Source of the DNA: Coix lacryma-jobi var. lacryma-jobi
Lineage: Eukaryota > Streptophyta > Magnoliopsida > Poales > Poaceae
Assembly: GCA_009763385.1 (NCBI GenBank)
Contig: CM019824.1
Coordinates: 142,855,705 to 142,919,704, forward strand
Length of the DNA: 64,000 nt
Reading direction: 5' to 3'
Below, one piece after another: positions 46,450-57,905 of the stretch; position 1 is the first letter of the stretch, and each line of letters begins with the position of its first letter. A program made the position numbers and the translations under genes. Below the pieces are notes generated by a model. That model had not been told where the DNA came from, made no database searches, and saw only the letters and a program-made list of their open reading frames with translations.

Positions 46450-46737
46450 ATGGAAACCAAGGGAAAAAAACACGTGACCGTGAGAGAAGAAAGAACGAGA
46501 AGATAAGCAAAAGGGGCAGGGGCAAAATGGTCGGCCCAATTTAAAATATGGGCTCAGAAATTTTCCCAAGTTGAAATATGTTGAAATGACAAAATAGCGT
46601 GTGTGACATCTCTCATAAAGACATTGTGGCAAAGTCCACAAACTCGATGGTATTTAAGCCCAACACACTCCTAACTTCTTAAGAAAGGCAAAATTTCCTT
46701 TTTTAAGGGAATGAGGGGACTTCTGTTCTCTCTATAC

Positions 46738-47545
46738 ATGGCAGCCCGGCCCGCCCCGGCCCGGGCCCGACCAAGGCACTGGCCCGACCGGACCGGGCCG
46801 ACCGAGGCATGGCGGGCCGCCAGGCCGAGCCGAGGTCGGGCCTCGTGCCTCTGCATCAGCCCAGGCAGGCCTTGGGCCGGCCCGAAGGCCCGTCGGGCCC
46901 ACGGTAAGATTTAGCCTTTAAATCTATATATATTTATTTATTTATTTATATATAAATATATGTATATTATATGTATTTATATATATATATATGAATATTG
47001 GGTAATTATTCTGTACTCCTAGGGAGTAGTTACTTCCATGTGGTATATCTCTAGATTTATGATGTATATAGCCTAACGAAGTATATGTACGCGGAGTATA
47101 TAATCATACTAAAATATTTACAACAATATTTATGTTGAGTATGTATGTATACATAGAGTATATGGTTATATTTATTTTATATAGTACTGTAATGACATTT
47201 ATAGTAATATATTAAAAAATATAGGTTATGTTAAATTTTTTTCAGGTAGTAAGATTTCGAGTATCTTAAAATAAGTATGTAAACATACTCAAGATGATAA
47301 ATGAGTATACATCCATACACAATGTTGATTATTAAACATGGGAGTAACTACTCCCGAGAGTATATAAAATTTACCCTATGAATATTTATATACATTTATT
47401 TTTATAGATGTATATATATTTCTATTTTTTATATATATCAGGCCGGGCCGGGCCGGCCCGCCATGCCCAGGGCAAGGCCCAGGCATGGCCCTAGGGCCGG
47501 GCCGGCCAGCCGCCGTGCCGGGCCGGGCGTGGGCCGAACCTTGAA
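46738..47545. repeat. Element with GGCCCG-rich ends and AT-rich core
   Basis: GC-rich tracts made of GGCCCGGCCC-like words at 46738..46910 and 47442..47545 flank a core of TATATTTATT repeats. The layout resembles DNA transposons with subterminal repeats, but TIR and target copies cannot be fixed. It is interrupted by the Mutator-type MITE 47000..47376. Confidence 0.45.
47000..47376. mobile_element. Mutator-type MITE with 10-bp target duplication
   Basis: About 40-bp inverted ends (GGGTAATTATTCTGTACTCC left; inverse of the right end GGGTAAATTTTATATACTCT, both leading into GGGAGTAGTTACT.CCATG). TATGAATATT stands on both sides (46990..46999 and 47377..47386). 377 bp, non-coding. Confidence 0.85.
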
Positions 47546-47715
47546 AAACCCTACTCTACTCGTGCTGGAGGGAACTGTCGTCGCCCTCTCCACCAGATCC
47601 ATCCACCACTGCGTCGCGCCCTCGCCGATTCCCACACTAACCATGTGATCCGATAATTCCGGGTGCTCTTCTGTTCGCCCGTTGTATCCCCCACCGGGTG
47701 ACCTGAGCTAGACAG
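47546..47715 (+). other. Exon-like sequence with splice donor
   Basis: CT/GC-rich text ending in AGCTAGACAG followed by GTAACAAATC at 47716, like a 5' exon and intron start. The AT/T-rich sequence that follows behaves like intron sequence and leads into the tandem array. No coding frame is recognised. It could be the first exon of a non-coding RNA or a relic. Confidence 0.35.
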
Positions 47716-48711
47716 GTAACAAATCTGCGCCGTCCTCGGTCGCCGACTCGGGTCGGCGGCATGAGGAGCTAGGTGCTAACCTCAATTCGTATGTTTGCCT
47801 TTCCTTCTTCGCATCTCGTGTCTTCATTTTTCCTTCCTTTTGTAATCGGCCACCCTGTTTTCGTATGGATATTTGATTTGTCTGAGGCTCTGGATCTATG
47901 AATTAGTAGGAATGCGGTAACATGTTGCAAATAGTTTAGGGTTTCAGTCTCATTTCCGAGCTTAGCATATGATTAATTTATGTTTCTCGTGGTATTCTGA
48001 TCTGCCAGTCTGATGATTAGCATTGTTTGCACAAAGAACGGAGATCTGAATGCGCTTCCTCGTTGAAGCCCGTTTGACTGTTTCTCATGGCAGGCAGGCT
48101 TTCTCCGGTTCGGTTCGTTGACCAACCACCACTACCTCAGTCCCTCACTCCCTCTGTTCTGCTATGTTTGGTGTACCATACATACACGCGCATGCATGCA
48201 TATATATATATACATATCCTCTTCTCCTGCTTTTCCACTGAGCAGTCTGAGCGGGCTCCGGGGATTGCTCCTGTAGATGCAAAAGTTATGAAGGCGGCAG
48301 GTTGGAAGAATGCCCTGTCTGAATTTATTTTTACTTGTTTAACGAGTTCTTTGTTACTAGTGCAAAAACTATTTAAATTTTGAAGTGCTGCAATGCAGTC
48401 TGTGCTGTTTTTGATGTGGCTGGTATCCCAGCATCTTACTGCAGCAGATATTTGAGTTGCAAACTTGCAATTTTTTGCTCTATGGGGGCAAATGATGAGA
48501 AGCAAATATAATGACATCTGTAGTGCTACTTGTTCCTGGGAGCACAATAGCATGATGACTCTGTCTAGGGAAATGATGAGACACAAATATAATGGCATGT
48601 AGTGCTAGTCTCTTTGAATAAAAGATATGTGGTTTTTCCTTTTGAAGATAGAATATAAGTTTGTGTAATGTGTGTTTAGTTGTTTACCATAATCTGTCAA
48701 CCTGCATTTAA

Positions 48712-48926
48712 GAGCAGACTTGTTTGGATTGATACCTCCCAGGCAGGAGTCTTGCCAGGCAATAATCTCGTCCACAAATCCAAACATGCTCGGGCTGTTT
48801 GCTTTGCACCCAGGCAGAGCTGCCTGGCGCGAGCGCTACTCCCAGGCGTCCGATTTCAGGTGGCTGGGTGAGGATTGCTGCCTGGTATGAAGCTCCCCTG
48901 GGAGGCTGCAAAGCAAACACACCCTG
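48712..48926. mobile_element. MITE with CCTCCCAGG-type ends
   Basis: The left end runs ACTTGTTTGGATTGATACC then CTCCCAGGCAGG. The right end inverted reads CAGGGTGTGTTTGCTTTG then CAGCCTCCCAGG. About 215 bp, with an additional inner inverted pair around 48770..48835. Target copy not clear. Confidence 0.5.
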
Positions 48927-51906
48927 TATGTCATTGCCATGGAAACCTGCTTGGTTGCTGTGCTTGATCATGTTCTACTTCCTCTGTTCTCAAAATTCCC
49001 TCAGGTTCACAAATACATGTTTGACTCACATTTTCACCTCCTTCAGGTTCACAAATACATGTTTGGCACACATTTTCACTGAGTACGAAAAGGTCGGCAG
49101 ATGGAGAAAAGAAAAACAAGTACTTGTGCAGTGTTCTTAATATCTTGACAAGGACATTTAAAGTTTCCCAATTTTAGTATCAGTTTGGTATCTGATTTTC
49201 TTTCATGTTGTCTCCTTTTGTTCTTATTTCGCTTTAGGTGTTTGTTGGATGATCTATGTCTGCCATGCATCTGGGGGTTAAAATATGCCAATATCTCACC
49301 ATTTCACTGCATAGAAACATGGATAGATGACGAGAAGATCTTGAGTGTTCCCTGGATCAGGGATGCAATAGCATGATGATCCCGGTCTAGGGGAATCTCT
49401 GATGACAATATCGGGTTCTTTTGCTTATTCTATTTCAAATTGTATTTCCCCCCCTATGATCATATTTGGTTTTGGGTGTTATTTGAGTATTCTTCAGTAA
49501 CCTGAAGCTCTTTTTGTTTATTTTGTTTTTTCTTATGAGTATTAAGCTATAAGGGTTAGCACATGGGTAGATGCTTGATAAACCATGGATTGGTTTAAGC
49601 AAGTCCTAGAAATTGGCATAACGCAAAAGCCTGCAGTTTGAAACCTACATGTATTCTAGTTTCGGAGTTTGTCATGGGGTGTTCCGATTTGCCATCCTGA
49701 TTATTACCTCTGCACTAAGAGTGGATATTGGAATGCACATATCCGTTGATGCTGGCTTGGCGCTGTGTTGGATCATGTACTCCCTCTGATCCAAGTATAA
49801 GTCCAATCCATCGATCTATCCATGCATATTTTATTCTGTTTCTTCCACCAAGATGGCTGAGCGGGCTCTGACTAGGATGTGTGTAGGTAAAAAAGGAATT
49901 AGGGCTTTGACAGACGTATAGGATGCTCCTATAGTACCTTTATGTGCACATTTGGAAATTATCTGTGCATGACTGCCATATATAGTGCCTGGAAAAAGTT
50001 CAGTGTTTTGGTTTTGTTATGGGGCCATTTTGATACTCAAGCCTGATGATTAATGGTAATTTGCATCAAGGGTTATGATCTGAATGCACTTTTCCTGTTA
50101 ATGGATGTGCCTGGCTACTCTGGTTGATGGTCTGCTGCTGCTCTGCGGCCGTCGTCATCATCATCATCATCTCTCTCTCCCTCCTTCCCTCCCTCTCTCT
50201 GATTCCATCAACCAAGCAGGCTAAGTGGGCTCTGGAAAATGTATATGTAGATGCAATGATTATGAAGGTTTGCCAGATATAAGAATCCCCCTGATCGAAC
50301 AATTTTGTTTTGTTTTTCTCGAATATGCAGGAGAGCTGCATACCATTGCAACAATTTTTTTTTGTTACGAGTTATCTCTATGAGCTTGATGTTTTACTCT
50401 ATGTTTTTGGCAAGCAGATTTTCCAAACATCATTGGAATGAACCTTTTTTCTGATTTTTCTTTTTGATTAAAGCAAAATTGTGGAATTGAGTTGGTCTTG
50501 TCAAATTTTGTCATCCAATCTGATCAGCTGTTTACATTATGCGATTTTTCAATATTGGGATCTAGTTTATATGCCACACAGTGTGCCAGTTCATGAATCA
50601 TGAATAGTTGAATACAGATAGGTGTAGGTGGTACAATTTGTTGAGTACCAGCAATATGGGATGACAACTTAGTCAACTTAGTCTGGTGATCTGCATTGCA
50701 AATAAGGTGAGGTGAAGTGATTCTTTTCGACGACGATTCATTTAAGATGGGTGGATGCTTGTGCACAGTGTGGTTGTGCAGGCTGCAGCTTACATTTTTG
50801 TAGTTTCAGTGTTTTTCATGGTGGCGATCAGTGTTCTGGTATGCCAGCCTGATGATTACCTTTGCGCTAAAAAATGGAAGCTTGACTGCCGTGATAGATC
50901 ATATACTTTCTCTAATTGCAAATATAAGTATGTCCATCCATCCATGTGTAAATGCAATTCTGATTTTCTTCCACTAGGCTGGCTAAGCAGGTTCTGACAA
51001 GAGTGTATAGATAAAAGACAATGTAGGCTTTGGCAGAGGCATAGCTTGTTCCTGTAGTTCTGTTGCATTGTGTTTCAGAAAAAAGGCTTTCATTATTATG
51101 CTTGCAGAAATGCAGAAGTTCTTGAAAAATTTCTGATTTCTGTTGTTTCTTGAGGCTAGTAGTCTTTTGGTTTTGTTATGGGGGCAGGCATTCTGGTATA
51201 CCAGCCTGATGATTATGATGTTTGCTTTAAGAATGGAAATCCGAATGTATTTCTCCCATTGAAGCCTGCTTGGCCACTCTGGTTGGTGGCCTGCTGCTAC
51301 TGCTGGTACTAGTACTACTGCCTTCTTGGGGCTCATCTGTCTGTCTGTCTGTCTGTGTCTGTCTCTGTCTCCTGCTTGGCCACAACCAAGCTGGCTAAGT
51401 GAGCTCTGGGGAATCATTATGTAGACACAAGGCTTATGAAGGCTTGGCTGATAGAAGAATGCCCCTGATCAAATATTTCCTTTTATTTTGAGTGATTTCT
51501 GCCTAGAAGCTTGTCCTTCACTGTGTTTTGTTGTCTTGTACTAACTGCAATATTATTGACCTCAGTTTTTGTGTTTTAAGTTTGTGGTAATAAATCAAAT
51601 GGAGCTGTGAATGGTTTTATTATTGCTAAATTTTATCATCCATGTAGCCAGCTGACGAAATTATGTGATTTGTCAAAATTTGGATCTGATTTTTGTGCCA
51701 CCAAACTGGCTAGGTTTCATCTGGTTTTATTATTCGTTCGGCACACTTGGATTCCATCTGAGCCTCTTTTCAATCCAGGCCTGGATCGAATGATACCAGC
51801 TGGTTTCACTCAGTTCGGGCCATGTCTGTTTTCAGCCTCCGTAGGCCGTTTGGATCCATTCCGTGAGCCTTGAGGTCTGGATCAATTCCAAGCTGAAGAG
51901 GAGGTG

Positions 51907-51911
51907 GAAAG
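51907..51911. repeat. Target-site duplication GAAAG, left copy (LARD-1)
   Basis: GAAAG here and at 62409..62413. Confidence 0.93.
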
Positions 51912-52161
51912 TGTTGTAAAACATAAGGAAAGGAGAAGGAAGAATCCTAATCCTAGTCCGTTTGTACGTGGGCTCTTATCAAAACTCTAGGCCTTGGCAG
52001 GACTATATATACGTGGGAGATCTATGTTGTAATTACCGATATTCAGATAAATAAAGAATAGTCTCCCTACATCTGTCTACTTGTTTTATTTTCATCTACT
52101 ATGTTAATCATGAGAGACGGAGAGGGGAAGGTCCTAACCGCTGGCAACATGTTTTATAACA
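51912..52161 (+). repeat. LARD-1 5' LTR
   Basis: 250 bp with a TATA box CTATATATAC near 52003..52012 and AATAAAG near 52050. It lacks a 16-base segment present in the 3' LTR that contains the mini-hairpin TCCTAGAAGGA. Confidence 0.92.
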
Positions 52162-52790
52162 CGTTATCAGCACGACAAGCTCTTCGTCGACATCGCCGTT
52201 GAAGCCACCGTCGACCTCGACATCGACGTCTGCGCTGACGTCCCTGCCGCGGCTACTCCGACGATGTCGATGTCCCCGACGTTGTTAGCGGATCGGATCT
52301 CTACCTCCATCGAATCTGCACTGCATTGACATATACCGTCGTCGTCAAGCAGACAGTCCTACGACAATGCAAAACGCCCTACGCGGTATGTATCTACTAA
52401 TCACTGTCCTACGCGACATGTGACGTAGATCAATTGGCATCCGAAATAATTAAGGTATGATTTGTTTTAATAGTAGATTGGTTTGCGTCTAGCTGTAGAG
52501 CTAGATTTTTTTCCAATCTACTTATATCGGCTTTGACAAACGACACTTTCGTGTCGCCTGCATGCGGCTACGAGATCGCATAAGCCTGGTAGGCTATGTA
52601 TAATGTTTCATCTGTGCATAAATACATCTTCTAAAAGGTACGAGAAGATCACATCATCTGGAAGATTACGTTTGTCTTTGCCTATATGCCCGCTAGACAT
52701 TTGTTTTTCTCCTCAAGAATTATGCGTTGTACTTGAAGTACATCAACACATACGAGAACAAACATACATGTATGAACAGTGCCTACAGGC
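52162..52790 (+). other. LARD-1 leader region
   Basis: Starts CGTTATCAGCACGAC next to the LTR, where a PBS would be expected; I cannot assign a tRNA. A GTCGACATCG-rich stretch follows. No frame of note. Confidence 0.55.
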
Positions 52791-55700
52791 TGTAACACCT
52801 CTGGTGTTTAATCTGTAATTAACCTAACATGTCATCATCATTAGTCATAATCATTCTTGTCATGCATTAATGTTTGTCTAGTGGTTGATTGCCTTTACCT
52901 TTTCCTAAAATGTATTTTGTGTGTAGTGATCCCTTTTTCTAAAAACCCTAAAAGCCCAAATCTTCCTATAAGGGCAAAATGGTAATTTCAACTCTGTGCC
53001 TAGTCTTGTGTATTTCTTGTTCAGTTTAGTGTCTTGAAGCTTTGTTGTGTTGTTCAAAACCCAAAATCAAAAACAGATTTCAAATCCCTTTGAAAACCCC
53101 TAAATTCCAAACCCTGGTTTTACCCCTCTTTTAATAAGTTAAAAACTCTTCAAAATTTGGACTTGGTTCAAAAAGCAAAGTTGTAGATCTTGTCAAGAGG
53201 AACAACTTTGGTTTTTACAGATTTTCAAGTTTCAATATAAAATTAAAAGTAATTTTGAATTTATTAAAATCCCAAAAGTGTCCCCTTTTCAAATTTCAAA
53301 TGTGATTCAAAAACTTTTTGGATTTTGAAAATGTTCATATTGACAAAGTTGTAGATCTCCTTTTTCTGCACAACTTTGGTGTTTTGAGTTTTTGCTGCTC
53401 AGTTCGAAATTTGGAAGTACTTTGCAAAATACAGAAATCAATTCTAAGTCAAACCCTAGACCTAGCCTTGTTCATCTTCAACCTAGAGCTAGGGGGGAGG
53501 GCCCCGGCCATAGCCGAGCCACCGGCGCTGCGCGTGCCGCGCGTCTGGCCGCTCCCCGCCTGCCTCCAACCTGTCGCCACTGACCCCGTGATCATGCCGC
53601 TCCCGCACGCGCAAGCGCTGACCGTGTCCCGTCCCCTACAGTTCCCAGTTCGCCGCCGCCGCGTGGCCATCGCCGGCGAGCTCGCGCCCGGTCCCTGCGT
53701 ACCTCCCACGTCCTTCCTCATCATGTAATCGCAAGCACGCGCCGCGGGCAACCTCATCCGCACCTCCGCGTGCTCTCTAACGGCCCCTGGCCGCGCCTAT
53801 TTAAGGCCCGCCGCTGGCCGGAGCTCCGCACTCACCCCGCCACCGTGGCTAGTCCATTCCAGAGCCTCCGCAGCTCAACCAACTAGCCCAGCAGCTCCGC
53901 CTTGAGCCCGTGCAGCTTCCCCACCCCTCAATTTCATCTCTACCGTCTCCTATCGCCCGGCGTAGCTCGTCGTTCCAAACTCCAGCGAAACACCGGTGAG
54001 CACGGGATTGAGAAATACTCTCTCCCGGCCGTGATCTTTCCTCCCCGACCCCTGCTTCATCTTCCTCATCTTGGTGCGCTCTTAACCCGCTCCTGGTGAC
54101 CGTGTCTGGTGTACAGGGTCGCCGGCACGCCGCTCGCCGCCGAGAGAGCTCCGCCGAAACACCGCCACGTCGAGCTCCCTCCTTCGACCCTTGTTCCGTC
54201 CCGCCGAGCCCTGCCTCCGACCCGTGGTAAGCACTCGAAGCCCTCGGTCTCTGCTTCCACTCCGCTTCGCCCGAGCCAGGCCTCGAGCAAGCACTCGCTC
54301 GAGCCAGGCCTCGAGCAGACACGTACCCTCGCCACTTCGCCGAGCCCAGCCTCGGGGCAGACTCACACACCCTCACCGCTTCGCCCGAGCCTAGCCTCGA
54401 GCAGACTCACGCACCCTCAGCTTCGCCGAGCCTAGCCTTGAGCAAGCATGCACCCTCCGTTTCGCCCGAGCCTCCCGGCCAGGCCTCGGACGAAACGATC
54501 GTTTTCCGTCTCGCCCGAGCCTCCCGGCCAGGCCTCGGACGAAACGATCGTTTTCCGTCTCGCCCGAGCCTCCCGGCCAGGCCTCGGACGGCCGATTGTT
54601 TCCGCTTCGCCCGAGCCCTGCGAGGGAGGAGCACAGTGCTCTTTTCCTTTTTGGAGGTTGTGAATAGTGTTCCTTTTCATCTTTTTGTATGATTTTCTGT
54701 GTTGCTCCAAAAATTCTGAAAATTTTACAGTTAACTCTTTATACCTTGTAGTATTTTAGAAAAATATGAAACTTGGACTTTGTGCAAAAATTTGAAAATG
54801 AAAAATCTCCCTTTTAATTAAGAAATGAATGGTTTTAGATTTTTAGAAAAAACATGTGTAGCTCCAAAAATCATGAGATAAATTTTTATGTGCTAGTTAT
54901 GTCATGCTTAGTCTCTGGTAGATTTTTGAGGCCTTTTGGAGTAACTTCATAAAATGACCTTTTTATATAATTAGGAAAAATAAAAAAAATCAAGTAGAGT
55001 TCATGTTGTATGCCCTGTGTTGCATTGTTCATGCTAGCATACTCATGTGCATACATCATTGCATCCGTATAGTGACCGAAGGAGAAGGAATCAAAGTCGA
55101 GGCAGCCGCTGACGAACCTACCCCTGAGGCTACCCCGAGCTCCGACACCTGCACTGCCGACCCCAAGTCTGTCCTTTTTGCTCTTCAAGGCAAGCCCCGG
55201 TGCATTTAACCCCTTTCCTTGAATTTATAAAATGATTTCCTTAAATGCTTTTGAGTTAAATTATTGCATTAGGTTTATAGGAGTTGTGTGCTATCCTAAT
55301 TGATGCACTATCCACCTTGACCACTGATACACCCGATACCTGCTTTTCAAAAGTATTTGAAAAATGCTTAGCAATGCTTATTGAATTAGACTTTGCAATA
55401 AAATGCCATTTTTAAAAGTGTGATCACTGAAAGAATCTTTATGGGAATTTGGCTTTACTTCCCGTTCGATGGCTGCTTGCCTAGCTAGCATGTGGTCATT
55501 GTCGAGAAGAGGTTGTCCGCGCGTACGGTGCCGTCATGTTGTAGTCCGGGACTCAACAGTTGACACCGACCGGGACAGGGTTGAAAAACCGACATGACCT
55601 GTACTCTTGGGTTAGAGTCCCGAGGTGCTTGTTGCTGACGGAAAAACTTTAGGGACCATCCGTATGGGGGCCTGCTGGTCAAGACTTGTAACTATTCACA

Positions 55701-56675
55701 TACTTCGGAAAGCTCTGGCTCCGAGGAATCCTTTATTGGACCGACAACCGCGCACTGGGAGTGGAGAGATGGCGGAAGTAGCATGTACCCACGTGGTCGT
55801 CGTACCTGGATAGGAGTGGTGTACTGTACTTCCGGGTGGCGTAGGACCGGGCCCAATCTTGGAGGAATCGTGGTAGACGAGTTGGCATATGCAAGCTTGG
55901 GTGCTACATATGCAGTGTGGATAGGGATCCTCAGCTGAGTATTATTTATCCGGATTAACGTTGCTCCTCGGTTAGGGAGACTTGGTCACTGACTGTCAAC
56001 GGAGAGTGGTTCTCAACTAGGAATGTTTTGAAATGTAAAATAAATCAGGAACGATGAAGAATTGAGGAATACTGAATCTTTCCAAAATAAAATAAGGTTT
56101 ACAAAATGCTTTTCTGCAAAATACCTGATCTTGCTTAAGCTTTACCTTGACTACCCTAAGCCTCTCATTCCTGAGTCTTCTCCCTTTTCTTTAGTCGGGT
56201 AAGTCTTGTTGAGTACCCCAGTACTCAGGGTTTGTTACCTATGCTGCAGGTATGACTGAGACCCCGATGTGTCTTGCGCCCTGCTGCATGACCATCGTCC
56301 AGGAAGAGGCCGATGAGGCCGAAGAATAGTTGTGCACCCTCGGGCTGGGTGATTATCAGTATCTTTATTTTGTTGTACTCCGCTACGTTGCCTTTGTCTA
56401 TTTCTATTATCCGAACTTGGTTTGTAATAACTGCACCTTAATTTCTATTTGGAACCCTGCTTTGTAAAACTAATATTATTTAAGTCTTCCGCTCTTTATT
56501 CCGATGTTATTTGTAAAAGTATGCAATGCTGTAACCGAATTGTGAGATGATCCTGCGGACATTGGGCACTGATGTAGCCCGGTGGCGAACAGGTCTTAAT
56601 CACATGGAACATGGGTTCGACTGTCAGAGGTTGACAGGGACACGTGGGCCATGAGATTAGGGCCGTTCCGTCACA
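52791..56675 (+). repeat. Solo LTR, 3885 bp, probably Ty3/gypsy, inside LARD-1
   Basis: TGTAACACC...GTTCCGTCACA with the duplication CAGGC on both sides (52786..52790 and 56676..56680), and no second LTR or internal region. The length and TGTAACACC start suggest a long-LTR gypsy group (Tekay/Del-like; inference). A TATA-like CTATTTAAGG lies at 53797..53806 in a GC-rich region, and a tandem repeat with a 49-bp period at 54463..54596. The open frames in 53500..54700 come from GC-rich repeats. Confidence 0.9.
54463..54596 (+). repeat. 49-bp tandem repeat in the solo LTR
   Basis: CGCCCGAGCCTCCCGG starts at 54463, 54512 and 54561: exact 49-base steps, with nearly identical units. Looser relatives with CGAGCCTAGCCTCGAGCA extend upstream to about 54260. 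Confidence 0.9.
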
Positions 56676-56680
56676 CAGGC

Positions 56681-57900
56681 GCTACAATTTATATTTATAT
56701 ACATGAACGACTAAATCTAGCGTTAATTAAAGGGAGGAAAGTACGACAACATTATCGTGGTGTGTCAAGCTCATGCATGAGCTTGTGACCGTGCGCCCAG
56801 CATGACCGCTGTCTCACAACCTGAAAGCACCATCCCTCCTGACCTGAACGTCACGTCTTCCGGCTAAACGACGTCTCGCTGCATGGCCGCTTGTCATCAA
56901 CTGTTATATCAGCTAGAAGATTGATCTGTTTTTTAATCCGAACAATTATCGCAGTACAAGAAACCACACCATGCAAAATCATCATATACGTGCCATCACC
57001 GAATCAATGTCCGTTATCGCGCCGTATGTGACGTGACTCATGTTGCCTCACTCACATTCACGTACGATTGTCAACCTTGGCTTGAAGCCACTACCCATGT
57101 CTCGTGGTGTTTGCAGCTCACTACTCTCGGTACCAAACCTTGGTCTTCTTTCTATGCCATGGACTGTGGCTTGCACGCTGCTACCTTACACCACCGTCAC
57201 TGAACCTCTGCGTCATGAATCTGCATGTTTTGTCTTTGGACTGTGGGCTCGTATGCTCAAAGCTCCACGTGCATAGAATCTCATCGGTATATGTGTGCAC
57301 AGGCAAGAGACGAGATGGCCTCTGCAGTTCGAAACTCATAAGTCAGAAGCATACAATACATGTGTACCAGGCCTGAAGTCAACCCACTGCGATAAATTTT
57401 TAGTTTGGATAAATTGAGCCGGTTAGACCCTATCGACATGTATATGTTCTTCTGTCCCCTGTGTTTTATGAATTGTTAATTTTGCCTAGTTTTATTTTTC
57501 TATAATTATTAAGTAGAATTAATTCAGAAAATTTTTCTACATTTCGAATTTAATTATGAAAAGATAGTGCAAACATTCTATGCCATGTAATTGCAAGAAT
57601 AAAATCTCGAATGATTATGCTAAAAACATGGTATAAGGTATATGTCCTCTCTAAATCCTGCAGACCTTAGACTTGTCATTTTTTAGGCTCATATTTATTT
57701 TTCCTAGCATAATGAATTTTTGGGATGAACAAAAATACTTGGTATTAATTCTAAAAATTTACATATACCATGGTCCCGAAAACTGCTAGGATGCTTCTAA
57801 GATTATTTTGAATAATCATCCACTATCTTTTTGCACCTTACTCCTTGTTTACACGCAGTAAACCTATATGCACATTGTTTGTTATAATATAATGATATAA
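56681..57900 (+). other. LARD-1 internal sequence without recognisable features
   Basis: No coding motif. A perfect 20-base palindrome centred at 56775/56776 (CAAGCTCATG and its inverse) is the only notable word. Confidence 0.5.
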
Positions 57901-57905
57901 GCATA

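Larger units (their letters stand above)
45404..46704. mobile_element. Long-TIR element, Pack-MULE-like, carrying a GC-rich gene fragment
   Basis: The left arm 45404..45626 and the right arm 46450..46704 are inverted copies (about 220 bp, roughly 80% alike by eye). Both share, for instance, AAGGAAATTTTGCC at the outer end and GGGAAAATTTCTGAGCCCAT further in. Between them is a MITE (45632..45936) and a GC-rich stretch 45950..46210 ending in a donor-like AAGGTGAGGC. Long TIRs around a gene piece suggest a Mutator-like element; no 9-bp target copy was found. Confidence 0.6.

Noticed and set aside
49698..51207. Definite box C/D snoRNA genes
   Set aside because: C-like and D-like boxes lie only about 32 bases apart and there is no closing stem; kept only as a weak hypothesis.
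53318..54710. Overlapping frames up to 175 codons on both strands of the solo LTR
   Set aside because: All follow GC-rich and 49-bp repeats in a long LTR; no motif and no start context.
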